Shown here piece by piece: positions 38,997-51,700 of a DNA stretch of 64,000 bases. The notes under the pieces are model-generated. The model was not told where the DNA came from, did not search any database, and was given only the letters and a program-made list of their open reading frames with translations. The position numbers were made by a program, and so were the translations under genes. The stretch is taken from positions 1 through 64,000 of the forward strand of contig NW_005200623.1 in the NCBI RefSeq assembly GCF_000372725.1, written 5' to 3'. Positions within the stretch are counted from its first letter, which is position 1. Each line of letters begins with the position of its first letter. The stretch is from Emiliania huxleyi CCMP1516. Lineage: Eukaryota; Haptophyta; Isochrysidales; Noelaerhabdaceae.

Positions 38997-39982
38997 AAAA
39001 AAACTGTTCAGTTTTCAAAGGCAAAAACGCCAGCCTACGCCCTCCCCTCACACTGACACTTCTCCCCTATTCCCGTCTTTAGGTTGCGCACATCTCCCAG
39101 CGAGCTAGGTTCTCCGCTTTTTCTCCCCTAGTCATCTGCCCGCGCCGCGCGCCTCTGTGGGCGTCTAGTGCAGCCACTGACAGAACTGTTCCAAAGGAGT
39201 GGTCAACGTCTCGCCTGGTCGGGTGGGCTCGCGCACTGCTTAGCCCTAGGGGAGGGGTGTGTGTGAGGTGTCGGAATGGTAAGGTTTCAGGCCGCCAAGG
39301 TGTGGGGGATTTGGGGGATGAGTCAGGAGCCAGCAGCCTTCCTGCTGGACCTGAGTTCACAGCTCCTCCGCCCGACGGGGTGGTCCCTTGGATTCGGGCC
39401 CCGCTCCCTTTTCCTGCGCCTGGTCTGTCCCTGTCAAGTGTGTGTTGCGAGATGCAGAGCTGGTTAGGCTGGAGCGCGGGCGGTGCGGTGGCAGGCGAGG
39501 GCAGCGCGGTAGGCGAGAGGCGGCCGCGGGGCTTCGAGTGGCGCGATAGGAGGGTAGGCTGGCTGTGGAGGGGCGCCGCGTGGCCTCGGCAAATGAGTAG
39601 TGCTTTATGAGCGGCCAGTTTTGTGCGTATTGCAAATCGAGCCTGCGGCGTGGCCTAGTTGGTGCAGCGTTCGTGTCGGGGACGTTTTGGTCGTTGGTTC
39701 GAGCCCAGCTGGTGCAGTTCGTAGTCGCGTAGCGCGCGGGTGCGCGGCAGCCTCGGCAACCGAGGCGACAGTGGCGAGCAGGGGCGAGCAGGGGCGAGCA
39801 GGGGTCAGAGCAGTGCGGCGCGCCGAATTTTTTTCGATGGGCTCGGTCAGTGGGCGTGTCAGGAGGCGGCCGGCCGGGAGAAACTCGGCAGTAAAACTCC
39901 CGCGCCGGCCCAGGAGGTGGGAGTGTCACGGAGGCGGCCATTGGCGCGCGCTCCTTGTCTTCGTGGGTCCGAGTTTTTTTTC
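38997..39982 (+). mobile_element. ~986 bp retroposon, copy 2, with target-site duplication
   Basis: The perfect 15 bp direct repeat TGTGCCCTGTGTGTT lies at 38982-38996 and 39983-39997. The unit begins AAAACTGTTCAGTTTTC and ends GGGTCCGAGTTTTTTTT, the inverse of copy 1. Polymerase III-like boxes lie at 39651-39662 (TGGCCTAGTTGG) and 39696-39706 (GGTTCGAGCCC). The T-run end could serve as a polymerase III terminator. Confidence 0.9.
39648..39712 (+). promoter_or_regulatory. tRNA-like internal polymerase III promoter
   Basis: The A box (TGGCCTAGTTGG) and B box (GGTTCGAGCCC) are spaced as in a tRNA gene. The flanking bases cannot form an acceptor stem, so this is a tRNA-derived module of the retroposon rather than a tRNA gene. 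Confidence 0.65.
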
Positions 39983-39997
39983 TGTGCCCTGTGTGTT

Positions 39998-40782
39998 GGG
40001 CGAGCAGGTGAAAGACGTCTCTGTCTCACTCACAGTCACCTCGTCGGCCGTGCCCGGGCAGGTTCCACGCGTTCCCGGACCGCCCCGTTGGAGGTAGGCC
40101 GCTCGTCTAGCCAATCAGCCTTAAGCGAGCGGTCTGGCCGTTGGAATGGCCTTGTTGTTTAAATTCTTGTAGGTTGGTTTTCAAAAATCTCTCTCGAAAC
40201 TCGACAAACGGAGAAAAAGTCGGGCCCGCGCCCCTGGGCCGCGTGTTTTGTCGACTTTTGTGGCGATACCACGAATCACGCTACGAAGAATATAAAAGAA
40301 TTCGATAGCAATATAAAATAAAATAAGGTTCCTCCCGCACGCTTTTCTGGTCCCGCGCTAGGGTGGGCGACGGCTAGCGCATCACACACCTCTCCTTAAA
40401 ATCCCTGTGTGGTGGCGACGTGCCTTGTTCCGAGCGTGCTGCGTTCTCGTGCTTACAGTGTATACCGCGAGACCGGTCCCGGGTCCCGCGCGACTTTGTT
40501 CGCAGTATTGTCACCGACACGACTCGTGATTCACGGACGGCGCGCCGCCGGACGCGGGCTCGGTCGAGCCTCGAGCGGGCGGGGACGGGGAGGGCGGGGT
40601 CGGAGTCGCCAATCAGCAATCTCGACCCTCGAGTCTCGACCGTTCTGCGTCGCGCCATGTTTTGAAACTTTTACTCCACCCAACACACATTTCGTTTTCG
40701 AGCAAGCGGGTGCCTGAGGATCGACGCCGTCGTGCCTCGAGCGGACGTGACAAGGTTCTGTGCACTGTGGGAGCCTGTGTGG
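39998..40782. other. Unassigned spacer
   Basis: No gene recognised. It contains one copy of the dispersed motif TCCTTAAAATCCCTGTGTGG (about 40393). Confidence 0.4.
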
Positions 40783-42119
40783 TCACCGGCCCAACTGTGC
40801 ACCCAGCAACGCGTCCGCGTGTTCCTTGCGCGCGGCCGACAGCTCATCGCCCACGCGCGCGCACTCGGCGAGGCGCTCGCGGCGCACCGCGGCGGCGTCA
40901 CTCGTCTCGTTGGGCGCCGCGTTCTTGAGGTCGAGCGAGATTGCGTTCAGCTCCTCCTCGAGCGCGCCCAGCTGCACCTGTGCCTCCGCAGCGTCCAGCA
41001 GCCGCTTGCGCAGCCGCAAGGTCAGCTTGCCCACCCGCTCGCGGAGCTCGGCGAGCCGCGCCACGCCGTCCTGCGCGGTGAGTACGCCGACATCAGGGCG
41101 GGAGTGCGGTCTTCAGAGCACCGCGTAATACACGTGCTACGAATACAGCCGAAGACGGCGGAAGAGGGCGGACGACGGCGCCCAAATCTCCTCATATCTC
41201 CCCATATCTCGTGCCTAGAAGCTTCTAGGCTCGCGCGCCTGCACTAGCGCCTCGCCCTCGCGCTCTGCATGGTGGCGCCGCTTGAACAGCAGCATCAGCC
41301 TCCCCCCTGCGGGCGCCATGCCGAGAGCAGCCACCGTGGCGTCGTCTGCCGCCTCCTTCCCCTTGGCCAGCAGCCGCATCGCCGCCGGCTCCGCACCGCC
41401 ACTGACGAGCGGGGCGAGCAGCGCCTTGAGGGAGATATGGGGAGATATGGGGAGATATGGGAGATGTGGTAAGATGTGGGGAGCGGGGCGAGCAGCGCCT
41501 TGAGGGACAGGACGGTGCTGTGCGGCTCGCAGCGCAGCTCGAACTTGCTCGCGCCCTGGCTGACGGACAGCAGCACGGGGCCCTCCCCCGCCGCCGTGAC
41601 GGCGCCTCTGCCGCCGACGCCTCCGCCTCCTGCTCCGCCTCCGCCTCCACGCGGCTGGACGCGATCGAGCGGTGTCTGCCTCTCGCCGCCGCCCGCGAGG
41701 GCCACTGTGCAGTACAACTGTGGCGGATCATCGGTGTGTATCGCCTGGACCACCGCTGAGTGGCGCTCGCCGCCCGAGTCGAGGTAGTCCACCTCGCAGC
41801 CAATCGACAGCCACGGAGGCGCGCCGAGCGGGCGGGAGTTGGCGGAGGTGGCGGAGGCGGGAGCGGCCGCCTTCCCGCGCTGCTGGAGGCTCTTTGCTCC
41901 CGCCTGCGAGCGCATCAGCATCAGCTTGCCGCCGTCGGCGAGGCCAAGCGCGGAGAGCGGCGTGGCGTCGGGCGGCGCCTTCCCTTTGGCGACCAGCTTG
42001 AGCTCCTCTGGCGGCAACGATACAAGTGGCGCGAGCTGCGCCTTGACGGCGGCGAGCGTGTCGGCGGCTTTGACCTCGAGCTCGTGCTTGCCGCCGAGGC
42101 CGACCACGGTGAGCTTCAT
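40783..42119 (-). CDS. Two-UBL, BAG-like co-chaperone
   Basis: The frame starts MKLTVVGLGGKHELEVKAAD and continues ELKLVAKGKAPPDATPLSAL, a ubiquitin-like (UBL) domain. A linker with WLSIGCEVDYLDSGGERHSA follows. A second UBL is spliced from LLSVSQGASKFELRCEPHST, then LKALLAPL, to AAMRLLAKGKEAADDATVAA and GRLMLLFKRR. A last exon (40783 to about 41081) gives VARLAELRERVGKLTLRLRK and two more amphipathic helices, resembling a BAG domain. BAG proteins release nucleotide from Hsp70, and UBL-BAG order is that of BAG1. The doubled UBL is unusual. The BAG call rests on helix pattern and architecture. One intron has a perfect 24-base exon-edge duplication and another is a family B element. Confidence 0.65.
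41085..41225 (-). mobile_element. Family B introner-like element (UBL-BAG gene)
   Basis: The minus strand starts CCTAGAAGCTTCTAGGCACG and later has ACGCGGTGCTCTGAAGACCG and CTCCCGCCCTGATGTCGGCG before the GCGCAG acceptor. It separates the second UBL from the helical exon. Confidence 0.7.
41407..41504 (-). repeat. 24 bp exon-edge duplication around a decamer intron
   Basis: Positions 41407-41430 and 41481-41504 are identical (on the minus strand beginning CTCAAGGCGCTGCTC). Between them lie ATCTCCCCAT decamers. Donor AAG|GCGCTG and acceptor AAG|GCGCTG lie inside the repeat. One copy must be removed to give LKALLAPLVSGG. Confidence 0.95.
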
Positions 42120-42845
42120 GACACTGGTGTGTATGCACGGCTGGTTGTTGTGGATGAACCCGATACCAATCGTCCGGACCGCGGTGGTGCTTCTTGGCCG
42201 GCAGAGGCGAACACAAAATACTCTCTCTTTTCCGGTTATGGTACCCTTTTGGTGCTGGTAGCGAACCGACGCTGCTTGACCTGCCAAAGTCGGTTCGCTC
42301 TCGTCACGGTCGGGCGTGCGAGGCTCCTGTGCCTCCGGTGAACCGGCTCATCTCTCCGCCGGTCGCCAGCACCCGCGCCACCGACTAGCTGCGCCACTCG
42401 CGACGCGCCCACCTCGCTCACAGCCTGCATACGCTACTCCCGCCGTGCCTTTGCTACCACATGGATCACATGTCACTGCAAACGCGCCCGCAGCCGCGCC
42501 GTAAAGGTCTGCCGTGCTGGCTGACGATCTCACTCTCCCGCTCGTATTGCATCTGCCTCCAGACACTCAGCCAACCTGGCTGCCACACATCCTGAGCGAA
42601 CTTCCCTAGTCACCCGCGGCCGGACTCCACCCGGCACGCGTGATTGATTGATTGATGGGAAGGCGAAACACAGTCCGACCAACGACTGGGACACCAACGC
42701 GGTATGGGTGGACGCACAGGACGGGCGATGACGGTCACGCGTCGTATGTATGTAGGAAGGTGAAGAATAGTCAGGCTCGGACTGGACACCGACGCGGTAT
42801 GGGTGGACGCTGGACAGATGATGACGACACGCACGAGCGACACGA
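42120..42845. other. Unassigned spacer
   Basis: No gene supported. A TGATTGATTGAT run occurs near 42640. GGTATGGGTGGACGC appears twice (42700 and 42797). Confidence 0.4.
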
Positions 42846-43690
42846 GTGAGTGAGTATTCTTGATACGAAACCACGACGACACACACCAGTCGACTCGCAT
42901 CGGTTGCCTCCATGAACGGCGGAGCTATTCTCGCGTCCACACCACACCTGGCTCCAACGTGGACACGCCCATAGCTGGGGACACTACTAGGTCACGCATG
43001 GCATCACAGAAGTTTTATCTCTGGGCCCCGAAAGGCATCTCTAGCAGTGTCGTTACACATGCCCCCTCCCCTCCTGGGCGCATGCGCCTCACGTCTCGCC
43101 AGAGCATAAGCCCTTGGCGTGTGGCGAGACGAGTTTTTCGCCATCGCCGCGAGCAGCAAACCGCCCGCCGCAAACAGCCGGAGGCCTCGCCGCGGCACTG
43201 GCTGCGCCGCGGTCCCGCACCCGTCGACGCAGCTCCCCCCGCGGAAGACCGCGCGTAGCGACGCCTTGTCGATCGAGATGGGCGCGCCTGAAGCTCGCCC
43301 ACCTACTGCCCCTGAGAGTTGGTTACGAGTGGGATCAGCTCCCCCCCTTGGGATCAAAGCTTCCACGACCTCGCACCCAACATCCCAGGCGGGATCAGAA
43401 GGGGACTCCACACCGGACACCGCCCGGGCACAGCCCCCCTACCCGTCGGATCGCACAGAGGGCCCCCTCGGAGCAGCCCACACACAATCACGCATCGGCA
43501 GATTGAGTGCCTGAGTCAGGCAGACAGCACAGACAAGAGGAGAGAGCGGAGAGAGAGAGAGAGAGAGGAGAGAGGAGAGGGTGAGGGTGTGAACACACGT
43601 GAGGAGTGGGGGAGGGTGTCTGTGGTGGGTTGTAGTCATACTACGTGGTTAGAACCACGCACCCCTCAGGAGCTAAGGTAGAGTGTTTGG
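42846..43690 (+). mobile_element. Family C repeat, uninterrupted copy
   Basis: Begins AGTGAGTATTCTTGATACGA and ends CAGGAGCTAAGGTAGAGTG. It matches the two outer parts of 26115-28640 (inverted), 35046-35284 (5' part) and 54598-54730 (internal part). GAGTG flanks both ends. The internal TGAGAGTTGGTTACGAGTGG may be a weak polymerase III A box. It serves as the empty-site reference for the TIR insertion. Confidence 0.8.
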
Positions 43691-43849
43691 GTGTCAAAAC
43701 ACCGGGTCGGCGCCAGGCTTAGACAGCCTGTCGCACGACGGGTTGACTGCGAGGCAGTCCGAGCACGAACTAGTCGTCGATCCGCTGACGATCCCCGCCG
43801 CTTCACCGTCGGAGCGGCGGCGGGTGAGAGTTAGTCAAAGGTCCACCAC

Positions 43850-44290
43850 ACAGCCTCCAGCCTCCAGCCTCCACCTCCACCCGCGAGCCGCCACCGCTGC
43901 CGCCCGCGACGCCGCCCGCCGCGTCAGATAGCCGCGACGCGCGCACCGAGTCGAGTCGGAGAGCCGCGCCGCACCAGCAGGAGCATCTGCACCACCAGCA
44001 GCAGCAGCAGCACCACCACCACCACCCGAGAGAGAAGCGCACCTGCCCGACGCCGCCCGCCGCGTCAGACGCTCGCGACGCGCGCGTCGAGCCCAGTCGC
44101 AGAGCCGCGCCGCGCCAGCAGCAGCATCTGCACCAGCAGCAGCACCACCTCCACCACCAGCAGCAACAGAGACAGGCAGTGCAGGCGCAGAAGCGCTCTC
44201 AGAGCGGCGCGCAGCGCCGCGCACGCCACGCTGCGGACCGTCGGACGAGCGCACCGTACGTCGGCGGCGAGCCGCGTCACACACACACAC
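43850..44290 (-). repeat. CAG-rich repeat, inverted partner of 32880-33320
   Basis: Reverse complement of 32880-33320 along ~430 bases, including the CCGCCCGCCGCGTCAGA and GAGCCCAGTCGCAGAGCCGC blocks. It lies just upstream of the transporter gene. Confidence 0.8.
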
Positions 44291-44434
44291 ACACTCACAG
44301 GGCCCAACAGGAGAATAGGTAGGTCAGAGCCGCGTCCAGAGACCTCGAGAGTTCGAAGTCGCTGCCGCCCGGGCCTTTTTGGCAGTGTTCCCTCTTGGGG
44401 CGGCGCGCGTTCGAGCGAGGACATCCCAACACAT

Positions 44435-44829
44435 ATGCCGGTTTACGCTGCGCCCAACCCTCCCAGCCCTGCGGCCAGCGACCATGAGCGCGGCGCGCTG
44501 CTCGACAGCTCCGAGCGAGAGCTGCCGCCGCCTTCGATGGACGAGCAGATTGAGGCTCTCGACACTTCCTATGTTTAGTGACACACGCATGCTCGAGGGG
44601 CTCTCTGCTGGTGGTTCAGATCCGCTCGTGTGTGCGCTCTCACAACCACAAAGGCTGTCTTCTTCCCCTTACCTCCTCCTTCCGCCTCTGCCAGGCCGCC
44701 GGTGCCTTCGGGCGGGCGCAGCTGATCACCTCGGCGTACGCGTTCGCGGCGTGGACGGTGCACGGCATGCAGGTCATGTCCATGGCCTTCACGGCGCCCG
44801 TGGCGGCCGCCGAGTTTGACGCAGACCGA

Positions 44830-44870
<41 letters not shown>

Positions 44871-45117
44871 GTCGGCGGGCGACGCAGCGGCGATGAAGCT
44901 GACAGCGAGCTTCTTTTTCGCTGGCTGGATGCTCGGTCTCTCGCTTTGGGGCGGGCTTGCGGCCCTAGAATTCTTAAGAGACATAGCGGCGGTCACAGCA
45001 CACTGGGACGACACACTGGCGTGAGCTGGTGCACACTAGCACACACACACACACCGCCGGACGCATCTCTGGACACATCGAGACAGACAGACACACACAC
45101 ACACAGAGAGAGAGAGA

Positions 45118-45197
<80 letters not shown>

Positions 45198-45202
45198 CAC
45201 AG

Positions 45203-45242
<40 letters not shown>

Positions 45243-47645
45243 CCACACACACACACACACGCACACACACACACACAGACACACGATCACGCATCCCTGT
45301 ACTCCCGGCGAAATGTCGAGATGACACGTGTCCCGCTGTGCCATGTTCAGCTGCACTGTTCCGCGGCAATCATTCTCATTGTATTCGCCTCCCTCGTATT
45401 CCCACGGCGCTCTGAATACGCGGCTCAATACCGCCCCCCCGACCCGAGGTCGGCGTTTCACGAGGCAGACTCGCGGCGCTGCCTGATTTCGTTTCTCGCC
45501 ACCGTTTTAGGCGCGCCGCACGGCCGTGTTTTCCTTTTTTGAGCCCGACTTCTTCTTCACTCGGCACTTTCTTTTCGTAGGCTTGCTGCGCGGCGCGGCT
45601 GGCTTGTCGCCCTCGGCGCCGTCCAGCTCTGCGTGGTCGCGTTTGGATGCGCGACCGCGGCGTGCGGCGGGTTGGCACTGCTAGAAGCGGGAAGATCTCC
45701 GCACATCTCCCCACATCTCCCCACATCTCCCCACATCTCCCCACATCTCCCCACATCTCCCCACATCTCCCCACATCTCCCCACACCTCCACACACCTCC
45801 CCACATCTCCCCACATCTCCCCACATCTCCCCACATCTCCCCACACCTCCCCACATCTCCCCACATCTCCCCACATCTCCCCACTACGGCATGGGGCGCC
45901 TAGAGGCGGCGCACGTCTTCTTGTCGCCCGCCCAGCGGCCAGTGTCTAGTCTAGGACGTGTCCACCGCTCAATGTACTCCGATCCCGCCGCTCCACCATC
46001 CGGCAGCTCTTCGGAGTGTCTAGTCTGTGTGTCACACTGCGGAGTCTGTGACACTCTCTCTCCGAAGAGAGGGCAGAGGACAGAGACACGTGCGAATCCT
46101 CCGCCAGTGAGGAGGCAGCGGAGGAGTATGGCCGAAGGCAGGCAGATGGGAAGCGAAGCAAGAAACCGGGGCAGGGAGACGCACCAGAGCCCTCTCCCTT
46201 GCACTCTCCTGTCGCTGCCCAGGAGGTGGCTTCGCTAACTATTACCCACCGCTGCGAGGGCACTCCTTTAGCCGCGTGCGACCGTCTGCAGCCGTACCCA
46301 CTGTTACGTCTTCGCTCCCCGCGGGAAGCCCCGCGCATAGGACAACAGCGTCTGTCCCACAGGCGCACAGGCGCACACGCACACATGCATGGCTCGGGCA
46401 CCCCCCACAGTGTAGTGGTGGTGGTGAGCACACAAGTACTAGCAGAGTGCACACATGCCTTGCCCACCAGCCGTACGCGCTGTCCTCGTATCCCTCGTGT
46501 GCTCCCGCGGTGCTCCGAGTGTACTGCACGACCTCCCCAGATCTCCCCAGATCTCCCCAGATCTCCCTAGATCTCCCCAGATCTCCCCAGATCTCCCCAG
46601 ATCTCCCCACACCTCCCCACACCTCCCCACATCTCCCCACACCTCCCCACACCTCCCCACATCTCCCCAGACCTCCCCAGATCTCCCCAGGCCTCCCCAG
46701 ACCTCCCCAGACCTCCCCAGACCTCCCCAGACCTTGTGTACTCACGCGGTGCTCCAGCGACACCGCACCACCGCCCTCGATGTTGGTGCACTGACCACGA
46801 GCTCTTGCACAATGCCCCCCCCCCCCCCCCCATGTTGAAGCCCGGGGTTCCCCCCCCCCCCCCCCCTCCCGCCCTCGCCCTTGATGTTGGTGTACCGATC
46901 CATCCACGCAGGCCGCGCTCCTTCCTCCTCCTCCGCTTCCTCTGCGGCTTCGCGGAGGGAGGCGTGCCGACGACCTCCTTTGGGTGAGGGCGCGTGACGC
47001 GATTGCAGCGAGGGCAGTGAGAGCGCGTGGCACAAGCACAGCACTGAGAGCGCGTGGCACGGCTGCTGCGAGAGCGACGCGGTTGATTGCAGGTGGGCGG
47101 GCGAGTTTATGCTGCCGCGCAGCAAGGCGCCGAGATCACCCGAGATTGCCCGAGATTGCCCGAGATTACCCGGGCGAGGGTGCCCGAGGCTTTCCCGCAG
47201 GTGCGAGTCGGCTTCGCGCTCCTCATCGGCGTCCTCACGCCGCGCGGCTCGCGGGCGAGATCACCCGAGATTACCCGAGATCGACCGGGAGCACCCGAGG
47301 TCATAGGCTTTCACGTCGGCTCGCTGGCGATCACCGTCGGCGCCTCCTGCCTGCCTTGCAGAGCTCGGCGGCTGCTTCTCGAGAGAAGTGCCCTGTGCAC
47401 GCGGTTCTGTACGTGGCTCTGTAGGAGCGTACTCTTTGCCGCACGGCTGGCGGCTGCTGAGCGCGGCCACGTCACTGCTCGCGCTGCCGCTCTCCCTCTG
47501 CGCCCCCTCTTCCTGCTGCCCGAGGCAGGGGAGGAGACGCGCGCGTCAGGCAAAGGAAAGCTGCGAGCAGGCGCCCTCTTCCTGCTGCCCGAGTCGCCGC
47601 GCTACCTGCAGCGCTCGGGGCGTGCGGCGCAGGCGGCGAGTCTCT

Positions 47646-47740
<95 letters not shown>

Positions 47741-47745
47741 TCTCT

Positions 47746-47818
<73 letters not shown>

Positions 47819-47821
47819 CCT

Positions 47822-47852
<31 letters not shown>

Positions 47853-48466
47853 CCTCTCCCTCTCCCTCTCTCCCTCTCTCTCCCTCTCCCTCTCTCCCTC
47901 TCTCTCTGTCTCTCCCCCTATCTCCCCCTCTCTCCCCCTATCTCCCACCTATCTCCCCCATATCTCCCCCTATCGCCCCGTCTCACAGGCGAGCTGCTCG
48001 AGCACCCGGNNNNNNNNNNNNNNNNNNNNNNNNNNNNNNNNNNNNNNNNNNNNNNNNNNNNNNNNNNNNNNNNNNNNNNNNNNNNNNNNNNNNNNNNNNN
48101 NNNNNNNNNAAAAAGGAGGGGGGGGGGGGGACGAAGAATAGGGAAAAAGGGAAAAAGAAGGGAAAAGAGGAAAAAGAAAAGGCAAAAAGGGGGGCGAAAA
48201 AAGAGAAGGAGAAAGGAAACAGAGAATAAGACGGAAAAGAAGGAAAAAAGGGAGAAAGGGGAAAAAAAGGGAAAAGGGGGAGGAGAGAAAAGGGAAAAAA
48301 AAAGAAGGAAGAGAAAAAGGGAAAAAAGAAAAGGGAAAAAGAAAGAAGGGGGAAGAAAAAAAAGAAGGGAGAAGGGAAGGAAGGGGGAGGGGGGAAAAAA
48401 AAGAAGGGGGGGAAGGGAGAGAGGGGAAAGAAAAGGAGGGAAAAGGGAGGAAAAGAGGGAGATTCT

Positions 48467-48508
<42 letters not shown>

Positions 48509-48696
48509 TCTCTCGGCCGCGCGGCGGCGCATGATTGTGTTATCATGAACGGACCCTGTTTCACTCCGGCGCAGGCGGCGGAGGTGCTGCGGCGCATGGC
48601 GCTGCTAAACGGCAGACCTCCCCCTCCCGCACTGCCAGACGTCGGCGCCGATGTCGGCGGCGAGCACGAAGACGGAGCCGCCGACGGCGCCGGCGA

Positions 48697-48736
<40 letters not shown>

Positions 48737-51700
48737 AGCAAGGGAGGGGGGGTCGGCGGCGGCGGCGAGCAGCTGGACGGTCTTCCGCTGCCGCTGACGC
48801 CGCGCCGCCTCGCCTCCTTTGCGCGCGGGAAGAGCTTCGCGACCGGTTGGGCGCCTAGCGAGACACTTCCTAGACACTTCCTAGACCGTTCCCAGACACT
48901 TCCTAGACGGCGGCGGGCAGTGGCGGAGGACGTGGCAGAGGAGCGCCTAGCAAGATACTTCCTTGACACTTCCCAGAGACTTCCTAGCCGAGACATGTCG
49001 AGAGTGGCCGAGGTGAGCCGAGGTGAGCCGAGGTTAGCCGACACGTGGTCGTTCCCTGGTGCATAACGAGTTAGCAACGCGGCGCCTGCAGGGCTCAGCA
49101 GCAGCGGCGGCGGGGTCGGCGGCGGCGGCGGCGCGCGGGGCGGCGGCGGCGGGCTGGCCGCGCTGATGTGGGAGGCGCTGCGGCCGGGGGAGGAGGGGCG
49201 TCGGTGTTCACAGCTGCAGCCGTCCCTGAGTGCGTCGTCACTGAGAGTATTAGGAGCCGGCCCTCCGCCGCGTCGTGCTCGTCCTCTGCCTGCACTGGTT
49301 CGTGTACTCTGCTCTCTTCTTCGTTTATTTATTATTTATTTATTTATTTATGTATTTATTTAGGTTCGTGTACTCTGCTCTTTTCTTTGGCCTCTCCCTG
49401 CGCGAGGCGTCCTAGACACTTCCTAGACACTTCCAAGACACTTCCCAGACACTTCGTCGGCCCCTCCCCGCGCGAGGCGTCCTAGACACTTCCTAGACAC
49501 TTCTAAGACACTTCCTAGACACTTCTTTGGCCTCTCCCCGCGCGAGGCGTCCTAGACACTTCCTAGACACTTCCAAGACACTTCCCAGACACTTCGTCGG
49601 CCCCTCCCCGCGCGAGGCCTCACGCCGTCCACCGCGCTCTAATCGGCGCTCAGCAACACTCACATGGTTGGCCTAATAACGAGGCGTCCGACATCGTCAC
49701 CGCGCTCTGGTCCCATCAATGTTTGATGCACTCTGATGCGCATTGATGAACTAATCAGGCGCAGGGAGAGGAGAGGGAGAGGAGAGGGAGAGGAGAGGGA
49801 GAGGAGAGAGAGGAGAAAGGGAGAGGAGAGGAGAGGAAGAGGGCATTGATGAACTCCTCAGGCGTCCGACATTGTCACCGCGCTCTGGTCGGCGGCGTTG
49901 CAGATCCCGACGCTCCTCCTCACCAACTGCGCCTTCGAGGTGCTCGCCATCTCTCGCCATCTCTCCCCATCTCTCCCCATCTCTCCCCATCTCTCCCACA
50001 CCAGCTGCGCCTTCGAGCTGCTCGGCCGCCCACCGACGCGCGCGGCCTTGTTTTCGTCTCTGCAGCCACGATTTCCCTTCGATTTCCCGAGGTGCTCGGT
50101 CGCCGATCGACAATGTCGGCGCTGCTGCTGGTCGCGGCAGCCGCGTGCGCCGCGACAGCGGCCGTCGGCGGCGGCGGGGCGGGGGGCGGCGGCGGCGGCG
50201 CCGAGGGCTCTGTCCACGCCACCCTCCCCCGCAGCTTTCTTTTCAGTGCGCGCCTTTTCTTTTTCTAGGCGGCGGCGAGGGCTCCCTGCACGCCGCCATC
50301 TCTACCCTGGGAACGGTCTGCGTCTCGTGCGCGTTTGCGGGCGGGTACGTGCTCTCAGCAGAGGTGCTGGCTTCCTAGACACTTCCTAGACACTTCCTAG
50401 ACGGGCGGGTACGTGCTCTCAGCAGAGGTGCTGGCTTCCTAGACACTTCCTAGACACTTCCTAGACGGGCGGGTACGTGCTCTCAGCAGAGGTGCTGGCT
50501 TCCTAGACACTTCCTAGACACTTCCTAGACACTTCCTAGACACTTCCTAGACGGGCGGGTACGTGCTCTCAGCAGAGGTGCTGGCTTCCTAGACACTTCC
50601 TAGACACTTCCTAGACACATCCTAGACGGGCGGGTACGTGCTCTCAGCAGAGGTGCTGGCTAGAGCTCGCACGCATAGAGGCGGATCTCACGCTCGGCCT
50701 CCTCCTACCCAGTGGCGCCGTCCGACTGCCGTCGCTCTCTGTCTGCTCTCGACTCGGGTGTGCGTGATCTTGGGACCGGGGCTGTGTCTGTGCTTGAGGG
50801 TGATGCCGTGTGCGTGATCGTGGGACCGGGGCTGTGTCTGTGCTTGAGGGTGATGCCGTGTGCGTGATCGTGGGACCGGGGCTGTGCCCTTAGGTGCTAC
50901 CCACCGACGTCCGCGCGACTGGGCTGGCGCTCTGCAGCCAGGTCGCCAGACGTATCTCGCCATCTCTCGCCATCTCTCGCCATCTCTCCCCACATCTCCC
51001 AGCTTCTCGCTCTGCAGCCAGGTCGCCAGACGTATCTCGCCATATCTCGCCATCTCTCGCCATCTCTCCCCACATCTCCCCACATCTCGCTCTGGCACAG
51101 CCAGGTCGCCAGACGTATCTCCCCATATCTCCCCACATCTCCCCACATCTCGCTCTGGCACAGCCAGGCCGCCAGACGTATCTCGCCATCTCTCGCCATC
51201 TCTCGCCATCTCTCGCCATATCTCCCCACATCTCCCCACATCTCGCTCTGCAGCCAGGCCGCCAGACGTATCTCGCCATCTCTCGCCATCTCTCCCCATC
51301 TCTCCCCATCTCTCCCCACATCTCCCCACATCTCGCTCTGCAGCCAGTCCGCCAGACCAGTTTACGGCTTGAACGAAGTTCTGCAGGTCGCCCGGATCGG
51401 CGGCTTTCTCTCGCCGCTGCTCCTGCTCGCGGGCGACCGCTCGCCGCCCGTCCCTTACGCGGTCTGGGGCGCCCTGTCTCTCATCGCGGGCGTGGCGACG
51501 CTGGCTGCCCGACGCGCTGTCTTTTCCTTTGGCGAGCCGCATTTCTTCTTCTAGGCGTGGCGACGGTGGCTGTCCGCTCGCCGCGATGAGTTCTTTTCTT
51601 GAGCCGCGTTGCTCTCTTCTAGGCATCGCGACGTGGCTGCTGCCCGAGCTGTGCGGGGAAGGCTCGCTCGAGTCGGTCGACGACCTTCGGCAGTTGGTGG

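Noticed and set aside
39648..39712. Functional tRNA gene
   Set aside because: A and B boxes are present but the two sides cannot pair as an acceptor stem, and the unit is part of a repeated retroposon.
44990..45460. Frames of repeating TH or CV
   Set aside because: Translation of a CA microsatellite in a transporter intron.
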